Shown here in pieces: positions 32,449 through 40,262 of a stretch of 43,315 bases of DNA (positions within the stretch are counted from its first letter, which is position 1; each line of letters begins with the position of its first letter). The notes under the pieces are model-generated. The model was not told the origin of the DNA, searched no databases, and saw only the letters and a list, made by a program, of their open reading frames with translations. Position numbers and translations under genes: made by a program. The stretch is from SYIM01 sp041182885 (GTDB taxonomy: Bacteria > Pseudomonadota > Gammaproteobacteria > Burkholderiales > Burkholderiaceae_E), in the NCBI GenBank assembly GCA_049423065.1, contig JBMSQB010000035.1:1-43315 (forward strand), given 5' to 3'.

Positions 32449-33732
32449 ATGACAACAAGCAACGAACTTGAATTTGCACGCGCCCGCAAGGTGCTGGTCG
32501 GTGGCGTCAACTCGGCGGTGCGCGCCTTCCGTGCGGTGGGCGGCACGCCACGATTCATTGCGCGCGCCGAGGGCGCCTACATGTGGGATGTCGAGGGCAA
32601 GCGCTACATCGACTACCTCGGATCGTGGGGGCCGATGATCGCTGGTCATTCGCATCCGCATGTGATTGCAGCCGTGCAGCAGGCGGCTGTGCGTGGGCTT
32701 TCTTATGGCGCCCCGAACGTGATGGAAAGCGAGCTCGCCGAACGGCTTTGCGCCCTCTTTCCCCAAGTGGAGCGGGTGCGTTTTACCAGCTCCGGCACCG
32801 AGGCTGCGATGTCGGCAATCCGCCTGGCACGTGGCTATACCAAGCGCGATCGCATCATCAAGTTCGAGGGCTGCTATCACGGCACGGCGGACAGCTTGCT
32901 GGTGAAGGCGGGATCGGGTGCGCTTGCCTTCGGCACGCCGAGTTCGGCGGGCGTTCCGGCTGATCTTGCCCAGCACACCCTGGTCGCCCAATACAACGAT
33001 CTGGCGAGCGTCGAGGCGTTGTTCGCTGCGCATCCTGACAGTGTCGCCTGCGTCATGGTCGAGCCCATGCCCGGCAACATGAACCTGATCCGGCCGGCGC
33101 CTGGCTTTCTTGAAGGGTTGCGCACGCTCTGTACGCGTCATGGCGCGCTCCTCATCTTTGACGAGGTGATGAGCGGGTTTCGGGTGGCGCTCGGCGGTGC
33201 ACAGGAGGTGGTCGGCATCCGGCCCGACATGAGCGCATTCGGCAAGGTGATCGGTGGCGGGATGCCTGTGGGTGCAATTGGCGGGCCGGCTGCGATCATG
33301 GAAATGATGGCGCCGCTCGGGCCGGTCTATCAGGCGGGCACGCTGTCGGGCAATCCCATCGCGATGGCGGCGGGTCTGGCCACGCTCGATCTCATTTCCG
33401 CGCCCGGATTTTTCGCAACGCTTCATGCGCGTTGTGGCCAGCTGGTTGACGGGCTCAATGCGGCCGGTCGCGAGGCAGGGGTGCCCTTCAGCGCCCAGCA
33501 CCAGGGCGGAATGGCAGGGCTTTATTTTCGCGCGACGCCCCCCAGCAGTTTCGCTGAAGCCCAGCAGCAGGATCTGGATCGTTTCAAGCGCTTCTATCAC
33601 CTGATGCTGGATGAGGGGGTGTATCTGCCACCGTCACCGGTGGAAGCGTTCTTCTTCTCGAGCGTGCATAGCGAGGACGATATTGCGCACACGGTGGCCG
33701 CGGCGCGGCGCTCGCTTGCAGCGGTGGCCTAG
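32449..33732 (+). CDS. hemL: glutamate-1-semialdehyde 2,1-aminomutase
   Basis: A 427-residue PLP enzyme of the C5 tetrapyrrole pathway that turns glutamate-1-semialdehyde into 5-aminolevulinate. The start is ATG 32449, with GGGGAG eight bases upstream; an earlier ATG at 32434 would overlap that site. Family features include VLVGGVNSAVRAF, SSGTEAAMSAIRLAR, LLIFDEVMSGFR and the PLP lysine Lys266 in AFGKVIGGGMP. Length is normal. Together with hemH at 10.7 kb it is the second haem gene of the window. Its stop codon overlaps the stop of the convergent enolase-like gene. Confidence 0.97.
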   Translation: MTTSNELEFARARKVLVGGVNSAVRAFRAVGGTPRFIARAEGAYMWDVEGKRYIDYLGSWGPMIAGHSHPHVIAAVQQAAVRGLSYGAPNVMESELAERLCALFPQVERVRFTSSGTEAAMSAIRLARGYTKRDRIIKFEGCYHGTADSLLVKAGSGALAFGTPSSAGVPADLAQHTLVAQYNDLASVEALFAAHPDSVACVMVEPMPGNMNLIRPAPGFLEGLRTLCTRHGALLIFDEVMSGFRVALGGAQEVVGIRPDMSAFGKVIGGGMPVGAIGGPAAIMEMMAPLGPVYQAGTLSGNPIAMAAGLATLDLISAPGFFATLHARCGQLVDGLNAAGREAGVPFSAQHQGGMAGLYFRATPPSSFAEAQQQDLDRFKRFYHLMLDEGVYLPPSPVEAFFFSSVHSEDDIAHTVAAARRSLAAVA

Positions 33733-35018
33733 GCCGGATAGATGCCGGGCGCCGGAAACGGCGCGGCGCCTGCGCCAAGCGCTTCTTCAATGCGCAGCGC
33801 CTCGTTCCATTTCGCCATCCGTTCGGAGCGCGCAAAGCTCCCCACCTTCAGTTGCGGCACGCCCCAGCCTACAGCCAGGTGAACGATGCTCACGTCTTCG
33901 GTTTCGCCCGAGCGTGCTGACACGATGGCGCCCCAGCCTTCGGCCTGTGCCGCGCGCCATGCGGCAAGGGTCTCCGAGACGGTTCCGATCTGATTGGGTT
34001 TGAGGAGCGCCGCGTTGCAGCAGCCGCTTCGCGCAGCCTCGCGGATTCGGGAGGCGTCGGTCACCAGAAAATCGTCGCCCACGATCTGTACGCGTGCGCC
34101 GCAGCGCGCGGTAAACGCACGCATGCCCTCGACATCGTTTTCGGCGAACGGGTCTTCCACCGAAACGATGGGATAGGCGTCGATCCAGCCGGCGAGCAGG
34201 TCGCCAAAGGCCGCGCGATCGAGCTTTCGACCGTCGAGCTTGAGGCTGTAGTGCTGACCATCGAAAAACTGCGTGGCGGCCACATCGAGCGCAATGGCTA
34301 CCTGCCCGGGCGCCGACAGCCCGGTGTCTTCAATGGCTCGGGTGAGCGTTTCGATAGCCGCTTCGTTGCCGTTGAAATCCGGCCACCAGCCGCCCTCGTC
34401 GGCGACGCCATAGACCGAACCGCGGGCGGCCATTCGGGCGCCTGCTGCGTGATAGACCTCGGCTGTCCATTCAATGGCCTCTGCGAAACTGCGGGCGCCC
34501 GGGGCGACCAGCAAAAAATCCTGCAGGTCGACACGGGCACCTGCATGAGCGCCGCCACCAAAGATCTGGACTTCCGGGAGCGGAAGCCGGGGGGCCGCGC
34601 CTGGAGCCCGTTCGCTTGCCAGATGCTGCCAGAGCGGCACGCCCGCTGCCTGCGCGGCCGCCTGTGCGGCAGCGAGCGACACGGCCACGATGGCATTGGC
34701 GCCCAGGCGAGCCTTGTTGGGGGTGCCATCGAGGGTGATCATGGCCTGATCGATGGCCGACTGGTCCTCCACCGGCAGACCTTGCAGCGCCTGGGCGATC
34801 GGACCGTTGGCGTTGGCCACCGCCTGACTGACATCGAGTCCACGCAGCCGTTTGCCGCCATCGCGCAGTTCGCGCGCTTCACCCGACCCGGTGGATGCGC
34901 CAGCGGGCGCGATGGCACGGCCCATACCGCGCGCGGTGTGGACCTCGGCCTCCACGGTGGGGCGGCCGCGCGAATCCCAGACCCGGCGTGCGCGGACTTG
35001 CGTGATGGGTGTTGTCAT
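33729..35018 (-). CDS. divergent enolase-family protein with altered active site
   Basis: A 429-residue member of the enolase family, the normal length. Metal-ligand regions are kept (ALDVAATQFF, VEDPFAE, GDDFLVTD), as are the catalytic lysine region LLKPNQIG, the second-glutamate motif VADEGG and the GASTG loop. Two residues differ from Escherichia coli enolase at the same positions: Asp167 for Glu167 (LQDFLLV instead of QEFMI) and Ala368 where His369 is expected (SARSGETED instead of SHRSGETED). The usual SRGNPT is SRGRPT and PSGAST is PAGAST. It is therefore probably not the housekeeping enolase. It overlaps the kinase gene by four bases and is last in its operon. A slow or altered 2-phospho-hydroxyacid dehydratase is the inferred role. 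Confidence 0.85.
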   Translation of the reverse strand: MTTPITQVRARRVWDSRGRPTVEAEVHTARGMGRAIAPAGASTGSGEARELRDGGKRLRGLDVSQAVANANGPIAQALQGLPVEDQSAIDQAMITLDGTPNKARLGANAIVAVSLAAAQAAAQAAGVPLWQHLASERAPGAAPRLPLPEVQIFGGGAHAGARVDLQDFLLVAPGARSFAEAIEWTAEVYHAAGARMAARGSVYGVADEGGWWPDFNGNEAAIETLTRAIEDTGLSAPGQVAIALDVAATQFFDGQHYSLKLDGRKLDRAAFGDLLAGWIDAYPIVSVEDPFAENDVEGMRAFTARCGARVQIVGDDFLVTDASRIREAARSGCCNAALLKPNQIGTVSETLAAWRAAQAEGWGAIVSARSGETEDVSIVHLAVGWGVPQLKVGSFARSERMAKWNEALRIEEALGAGAAPFPAPGIYPA

Positions 35019-36037
35019 GACGAGATCTCCGTGCGCCAGGCGTGTGCGAGCGCTGAAAGCTGCTTGACCGGCGCGGCGAGCAACTGGCGGGCTACGCGCC
35101 GGACCGGTTCGCGCTGGGTGTCGGTCGTGAGGTATTCAACCGGTGATTTGCCATCCACCCGGGCAAGAAGCAGCCCCGGCAGCAGCGCCGCCGCGCGGGC
35201 TTCCAGATCGGCCGCGGGCTCCCACTGAACCCGCGCGAGGTAGGCGGTCGACAAATTGTGGAAGCAATCGAGAAACTGCGGTGCCGCCTCCGGGACCCAC
35301 AGGCATTTCAGCAGCAGATGATTGAGGCAGAAGGCGAGGTCGAACGCAGGATCGCCATACCAGGCGCACTCGGCGTCGAGGAAGACCGGACCTTCCGGAC
35401 CGCAGAGAATGTTTTTCGGGCTGATGTCGCCATGCACCAGCGTGAGATGGGTGCCCGCGGTGGTGCGGACCAGCGCATGCAGCGCGTCCGCCCGGTCGGG
35501 ATGGCGGCGTGCGGTGGCCTCCAGATAGGGTTCCAGCCGCAGGGCATGAAAAAACCGGTCGGTTTCGAACTGCGCGGCAAGGTCGGGGCGGCGAGCGGTC
35601 GCGAGATGGATCTCGGCGAGCGCCTCGCCCACCTGGGCGGCAAAGACGGGTGCTGCCACGCCACGGCTCAGTTCCTGTTTCCAGACCGGATAGCGCCCAG
35701 GCTCGAGATAGGCCATCACGAACAGCTGATCTGCAGCGCTGTCGGCGATCAGGGCCGGTACCCACCGGGGCGAGATGGCGGCCACGGTCTGCAGCCACAG
35801 GAACTCGTAGCGGTTGCGTTCAACCGGCGCCTCCCAGACCTGGCTGACCTTCAGGCGCGCGAGTGCGCGCTTGACGCATACCGGGCCCGAGGGCAGGTCG
35901 ACGCGCCAGATGTCGGAGGACACGCCGCCTGCGAGGGGCTCGAGCGTGACCCGCTCGCCCGCGCGAAGCAGACCGAGACGGATGAGCGCGGCGGTCAGAT
36001 CGGCAGCGGGCTGCGCCAGAGCGTCGCTGCCCGCCAT
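35015..36037 (-). CDS. APH-fold small-molecule phosphotransferase
   Basis: A 340-residue protein of the aminoglycoside-phosphotransferase/choline-kinase fold. The catalytic loop HGDISPKN and the metal-binding DAECAWYGDPAFD are present, with an N-terminal nucleotide-binding stretch (GGVSSDIWRVD, then VCVKRAL with the ATP-binding lysine). The substrate is unknown; in this family it may be a sugar, amino alcohol or hydroxy acid, and antibiotic resistance is not suggested by the context. The gene lies seven bases after the thiolase and overlaps the enolase-like gene by four (ATGA), so kinase and enolase-like protein are made together. I infer that the kinase supplies the phosphorylated substrate of its partner. 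Confidence 0.85.
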   Translation of the reverse strand: MAGSDALAQPAADLTAALIRLGLLRAGERVTLEPLAGGVSSDIWRVDLPSGPVCVKRALARLKVSQVWEAPVERNRYEFLWLQTVAAISPRWVPALIADSAADQLFVMAYLEPGRYPVWKQELSRGVAAPVFAAQVGEALAEIHLATARRPDLAAQFETDRFFHALRLEPYLEATARRHPDRADALHALVRTTAGTHLTLVHGDISPKNILCGPEGPVFLDAECAWYGDPAFDLAFCLNHLLLKCLWVPEAAPQFLDCFHNLSTAYLARVQWEPAADLEARAAALLPGLLLARVDGKSPVEYLTTDTQREPVRRVARQLLAAPVKQLSALAHAWRTEISS

Positions 36038-36044
36038 CGTGCAA

Positions 36045-37229
36045 TCAGATCCGCTCGAAGACCGCGGCGATGCCCTGGCCGCCGCCGATGCACATGGTGA
36101 CCAGTGCGTAGCGGCCCTGAATGCGCTGCAGTTCGTAGAGCGCTTTCACCGTGATGACCGCCCCCGTGGCACCGATCGGGTGACCGAGCGAAATGCCTGA
36201 GCCGTTCGGGTTGACCTTGGCCGGATCGAGATCGAGTTGGCGCGTGACCGCCAGCGCCTGCGCGGCAAACGCCTCGTTGGCTTCGATGACATCGAGATCG
36301 GTGGTGCGCAGCCCCGCACGATCGAGCGCCTTGCGCGAGGCCGGTACCGGGCCGATGCCCATGACGGCGGGATCAACACCTGCGTGTGCGTAGGACACCA
36401 GTCGCGCAAGCGGCTTCAGGCCGCGGAGCTCGGCGGTGCGTCGCTCCATGAGCACGACGGCGCCGGCGCCATCGTTGATACCCGACGCGTTGCCTGCGGT
36501 GACGGTGCCGTTCTCGCGCTGGAACACGGGCTTCAGCTTCGCCATGTCCTCGATCGACGCATCGGCGCGGAAATGCTCGTCGGCGTTGAAGACGACTGGG
36601 CCTTTCCGTGATTTGAGCTCGATGTCAAGGATCTGGTCACGGAAGTAGCCACTCTTGACTGCATGGGCTGCGCGCCGATGGCTTTCGACAGCAAGCGCAT
36701 CCTGGTCCTCGCGGCTGATCTGCCACTGCCTGGCCACGTTCTCGGCGGTGACACCCATGTGGATGCGACCGAACGGGTCGTGGAGCGCGCCGGTCATCAT
36801 GTCGAGCAGCTGTCCGTCGCCCATGCGCTGGCCCCAGCGAGCGGTGGGCAGAATGAAAGGCCCGCGGCTCATCACCTCGGCACCGCCGCCGATCGCCACA
36901 TCAGCGTCACCGAGCATGATGGTTTGCGCCGCGCTTACGATCGCCTGCAGGCCCGAGCCGCACAGGCGGTTCAACGTGAGGGCCGGCGTGTCCTTGGACA
37001 GCCCGCCCTCGATGGTTGCCACGCGGGCGAGGTACATGTCGCGCGGCTCGGTGTTCACCACATGGCCGAACACCACATGGTGCACATCGTCGGTGCCCAC
37101 CGAGGCGCGCCGGCAGGCTTCCCGCAGCACGGCTGCGCCGAGCTGGGTGGGGGTCTGATCCTTCAGGCTGCCGCCGAAGGTACCGATGGCGGTACGAACA
37201 CCGCTCACCACAACGACTTCACGAGTCAT
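36045..37229 (-). CDS. acetyl-CoA acetyltransferase (thiolase)
   Basis: A 394-residue thiolase II-type enzyme that condenses or cleaves acyl-CoA. The acyl-binding cysteine is in LNRLCGSGLQAI (near residue 90), the catalytic histidine is in GHPIGATGA and the second cysteine in MCIGGGQGIAA. Substrate chain length cannot be told from the sequence. The start ATG 37229 has GGAG seven bases upstream; an in-frame TTG seven codons earlier is not used. The ribosome-binding site lies inside a 27-base imperfect palindrome. The gene follows tctC with an 80-base gap that also carries a strong stem-loop, so this part of the operon may be separately controlled. Confidence 0.94.
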   Translation of the reverse strand: MTREVVVVSGVRTAIGTFGGSLKDQTPTQLGAAVLREACRRASVGTDDVHHVVFGHVVNTEPRDMYLARVATIEGGLSKDTPALTLNRLCGSGLQAIVSAAQTIMLGDADVAIGGGAEVMSRGPFILPTARWGQRMGDGQLLDMMTGALHDPFGRIHMGVTAENVARQWQISREDQDALAVESHRRAAHAVKSGYFRDQILDIELKSRKGPVVFNADEHFRADASIEDMAKLKPVFQRENGTVTAGNASGINDGAGAVVLMERRTAELRGLKPLARLVSYAHAGVDPAVMGIGPVPASRKALDRAGLRTTDLDVIEANEAFAAQALAVTRQLDLDPAKVNPNGSGISLGHPIGATGAVITVKALYELQRIQGRYALVTMCIGGGQGIAAVFERI

Positions 37230-37233
37230 GTCG

Positions 37234-37260
37234 CATCTCCGTTTGATCAAACTCGAGATG
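37234..37260 (-). promoter_or_regulatory. 27-base palindrome covering the thiolase ribosome-binding site
   Basis: Outer arms CATCTC/GAGATG enclose the perfect 12-bp palindrome GTTTGATCAAAC (37241-37252). The GGAG that starts thiolase translation is within the downstream arm. As DNA it looks like a dimeric repressor operator; as RNA it would hide the ribosome-binding site. Confidence 0.5.
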
Positions 37261-37263
37261 CTA

Positions 37264-37303
37264 GCGCAGCCGGCCCACGCAGGTCTTGCGAGGCCGGCTG
37301 CGC
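37264..37303. terminator. 12-bp perfect stem-loop between tctC and thiolase genes
   Basis: GCGCAGCCGGCC (37264-37275) and GGCCGGCTGCGC (37292-37303) pair perfectly across a 16-base loop, directly after the tctC stop. There is no T run downstream on the minus strand. It may be a partial terminator or an mRNA 3'-end stabiliser that keeps the transporter part of the transcript more abundant. Confidence 0.55.
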
Positions 37304-37309
37304 GCCGGC

Positions 37310-38320
37310 TTACTTCACCCTGCCGGTCTTGAGGTAAAACGCGCGCTCCGACTCGGCGTACGCGTTGATATCGCGCGCAACATCGGTTGATTTCATGAGC
37401 GCATCATCAAAAAACACCCCGGCCTTGGAGTATTCGGCGATCAGCTCGGCGTCTTTCATCGCGGTGCCGATGGCTGCACTCAGGTAGGCCTTGCGATCGG
37501 CGGCTGTGCCCTTGGGCACCACCGCATAGCGCACCACCTGCCAGGTGTATTCCTTGGCGCCCAGCTGTTCGTTGAAGGTGGGAAGATTCTTCATGTGCGG
37601 CAGCCGCGCATTGGCCGCCACCGCCACCGGTGCCACCTTGCCCGCCTCGGCGAGGCCACGGAATTCGGCGACAAAGCCCTGCGCCAGATCCACATTGCCG
37701 CCGGCAAGGGCGTTGATGCCCGCGCCGCCACCCTGGAAGGGTACGCGCAGGAACTTGGCGCCGGTGTTGGCTTCGATCTGCTCCACCAGGTATTCCCACA
37801 TCGTGCCAGGCACGGTGGCAATCCGGATGGTGTTGGGCTTGTCCTTGGCGATCTGCATGATCTCCTTGAGCGACTTGCCCTTCAGCGCGCCCTCACCCTG
37901 CACCAGCCAGATGAGCGCGTCGCTGTTGATGTAGCCGATGGGTTCGAGGTCGGCGAGCGACCACTTGCCCTGGGCGCGAAGAATCGCATCGCCCCAAAGC
38001 AGGTTCGCCACGATGCCCACGGTGTAGCCGTCGTTCTTGGCCTGCGTGGCAAGGAAGGTGTGGCCCACCATGCCGCCACCGCCGGTACGGTTGTTCACGA
38101 GGATCTTGTCGCCGCTGACCTTCTCGACATATTTCGCGAGCAGTCGGGCGGTGACATCCATGCCGCCACCGGCCGGATACACCACGGTGTATTCGATCGG
38201 CTGGTTGGGGAAATCCTTGGGCTTCAACTTGGCCACCGCCGGGTCGGCCGCGAGCGCAGGGGTTGCAAGCCCTGCCGACAGCAACAGGCCGGCCAGCACT
38301 TTCAGGGAATGACGTTTCAT
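37310..38320 (-). CDS. Bug/TctC-family periplasmic binding protein
   Basis: A 336-residue solute-binding protein of the tripartite tricarboxylate transporter (TTT) type. The first 24 residues are a Sec signal peptide, with likely cleavage after ATPALA. The mature protein begins with the family pattern YTVVYPAGGGMDVTARLLAKYVEK and has the later NNRTGGGGMVGH and VPFQGGGAG segments. Such proteins bind carboxylates (succinate, citrate, nicotinate, aromatic acids and others); the ligand cannot be assigned. Its ATG overlaps the tctA stop by four bases, so all three transporter genes are coupled. Confidence 0.93.
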   Translation of the reverse strand: MKRHSLKVLAGLLLSAGLATPALAADPAVAKLKPKDFPNQPIEYTVVYPAGGGMDVTARLLAKYVEKVSGDKILVNNRTGGGGMVGHTFLATQAKNDGYTVGIVANLLWGDAILRAQGKWSLADLEPIGYINSDALIWLVQGEGALKGKSLKEIMQIAKDKPNTIRIATVPGTMWEYLVEQIEANTGAKFLRVPFQGGGAGINALAGGNVDLAQGFVAEFRGLAEAGKVAPVAVAANARLPHMKNLPTFNEQLGAKEYTWQVVRYAVVPKGTAADRKAYLSAAIGTAMKDAELIAEYSKAGVFFDDALMKSTDVARDINAYAESERAFYLKTGRVK

Positions 38321-39807
38321 GAGTCTCCTCGCTTGGTCTTGAACTGCCGAATCACCATGAGCACCAGCAAGAAAAGGCTGGCGGCGACCAGTCCGGCGCT
38401 TACCGGTCGCTGGAAAAGAATCATCGCACCATCGACCGACATCGTCATGGACTGTCGGAGCGACTGTTCCAGAAGCGGTGCCAGCACGAAGGCGAGCACG
38501 AAGGGAGCGATGTCGTATTCGAGCTTGCGCAGAAGCCAGCCCAGGACGCCGAACCCGAGCATCACCCAGATGTCGAACACATTCTTGTTGGCGGAATACG
38601 TGCCGACCATGGCAAGCAGCACAATGATCGGGAACAAAAACCGGTAGGGGATGCGCAGCATCTGTACCCAGAGCCCGATCAGCGGCAGATTGAGTACCAG
38701 CAGCATCACATTGCCGATATACATCGCCGCCACCACGCCCCAGAACAGGTCGGGGCGCTGGGTGATGAAGAGCGGCCCGGGCTGTATGCCCTGGATGATG
38801 AGCGCGCCCAGGAGGAGCGCTGTGATGGGGTTGCTGGGAATGCCAAGCGACAGCAGCGGAATCATGCTGCCTGCCACCGCAGCGTTGTTGGCCGATTCCG
38901 GGCCTGCCACACCCTCGATTGCGCCTTTGCCAAAGCGCTCGGGCTCGCGTGCGATGCGGCGCTCCATGGCATACGACATGAACGACGCGGTGATGGGGCC
39001 GCCTCCTGGAACGATGCCCAGAATGAAGCCCAGGCCACTGCCGCGGAGGATGGGCGCAAAGGATGCCTTCCAGTCAGACCAGGTTGGCAGCAGCTTCTTG
39101 ATGCGCTCCGCGACCAGCGTGTTCTGCACGATTCGTTCGACGTTCAGCAGAATTTCGCTGATGCCGAAGAGCCCGATCACCACTGCAAGCAGTTCAACGC
39201 CGGCGGTGAGGTTGGTCATGCCGAAGGTGAAACGCTCGTTGCCGTTCACCATGTCCATGCCGACCGAGGACAGCAGGAACCCGAGCGCGATCATCAGCAG
39301 CCCCTTCAGCTTCGAGCCCGTGATCATGAAGAGCGTGCAGACGAGACCCAGCGCCATCAGACCGAAATTTTCAGGCGGGCCGAAGCGGATGGCGATGGCA
39401 GCCAGCGCGGGGGCAAAGAAGGTGAGCACGATCAGGCTGAGCGTGCCGGCGATGAACGAGCCGAGCGCCGCCATGCCGAGCGCGGCACCCGCCCGGCCCT
39501 GAAGCGCCATCTGATGACCATCCAGACAGGTGATGACGGAGGCGGCCTCGCCCGGGATGTTGACCAGGATGGACGTGGTCGAGCCGCCATACATGGCGCC
39601 ATAGAAAATGGCGGCGAGCATGGCCAGCCCGGCAATCGGGCTCAGCGTGAAGGTGACCGGCAACAGGAGCGCGAGCGCCGCGAGCGGACCCAGCCCAGGC
39701 AGCACGCCGACCATGGTGCCGATCAGGCTCCCCAGAAAGCAGTAGTAGAGGTTGGCTGGTGTCAGCATGACGCTGAACCCCATGGCCAGGCCCGACAGTG
39801 CGTCCAT
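38317..39807 (-). CDS. TTT transporter large membrane subunit TctA
   Basis: A 496-residue integral membrane protein with about a dozen hydrophobic segments. It has the TctA signatures GVLPGLGPLAALALLLP, FYGAMYGGSTTSILVNIPGE and FILGIVPGGGPITASF. It forms the cation-driven permease of the TTT system together with TctB and receives substrate from TctC. The start is six bases after the tctB stop. Length is normal. Confidence 0.95.
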   Translation of the reverse strand: MDALSGLAMGFSVMLTPANLYYCFLGSLIGTMVGVLPGLGPLAALALLLPVTFTLSPIAGLAMLAAIFYGAMYGGSTTSILVNIPGEAASVITCLDGHQMALQGRAGAALGMAALGSFIAGTLSLIVLTFFAPALAAIAIRFGPPENFGLMALGLVCTLFMITGSKLKGLLMIALGFLLSSVGMDMVNGNERFTFGMTNLTAGVELLAVVIGLFGISEILLNVERIVQNTLVAERIKKLLPTWSDWKASFAPILRGSGLGFILGIVPGGGPITASFMSYAMERRIAREPERFGKGAIEGVAGPESANNAAVAGSMIPLLSLGIPSNPITALLLGALIIQGIQPGPLFITQRPDLFWGVVAAMYIGNVMLLVLNLPLIGLWVQMLRIPYRFLFPIIVLLAMVGTYSANKNVFDIWVMLGFGVLGWLLRKLEYDIAPFVLAFVLAPLLEQSLRQSMTMSVDGAMILFQRPVSAGLVAASLFLLVLMVIRQFKTKRGDS

Positions 39808-39813
39808 GGCCGC

Positions 39814-40254
39814 TTACCAGCCCCAGGGGCCGCGCGGCAGCGGCATGCCGAGCAGTCGGCCGAAGATGAGGACGATGGCGGCGATAGCCCCCGCAGTGAG
39901 CAGCACCGTTTCCAGCCACGAGGCCCGGTCGATGGTTCGGAGCAGCACCGGCATGGCAATGGCGGCAGCCGCCACAAAGCCGATGCGGTCCATGCCGAAG
40001 GCCATCAGTGCGATACCCACAGCAACACCCGCCGCGCGCAGTCCCGCGCCCGCGTCCGGCCACTGTGGATTGCTCGCGGCGCTGCGCCGGGTCGCCATCA
40101 GCGCGAGGCCCAGACAGGCAATTGCGCAGGAAGCGATGAACGGAAAAAGCCCGCTCTCCGGACCTGACGGCCCGCGCAGCCCCAGCGTCCAGGCATGCCA
40201 GGCACCGCCGCTTCCAAGCAGGATCCAGAACAGGTTGAGAAGGCGTTCGACCAC
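39814..40254 (-). CDS. TTT transporter small membrane subunit TctB
   Basis: A 146-residue protein with four predicted membrane segments (first one LNLFWILLGSGGAWHAW) and the typical GLFPFIASC loop of the TctB/DUF1468 family. No ATG gives a sensible start. GTG 40254, eight bases after the stop of the MetE-like gene, is chosen because it starts just before the first membrane segment; the frame remains open a further 81 bases inside the previous gene. Order here is TctB-TctA-TctC rather than the commoner TctC-TctB-TctA. Confidence 0.85.
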   Translation of the reverse strand: MVERLLNLFWILLGSGGAWHAWTLGLRGPSGPESGLFPFIASCAIACLGLALMATRRSAASNPQWPDAGAGLRAAGVAVGIALMAFGMDRIGFVAAAAIAMPVLLRTIDRASWLETVLLTAGAIAAIVLIFGRLLGMPLPRGPWGW

Positions 40255-40262
40255 GGGCTGGT

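Noticed and set aside
35015..36037. Aminoglycoside resistance gene
   Set aside because: The fold is shared by many metabolic kinases. Overlap with the enolase-like gene and position in a transport and catabolism operon argue for a metabolic substrate.
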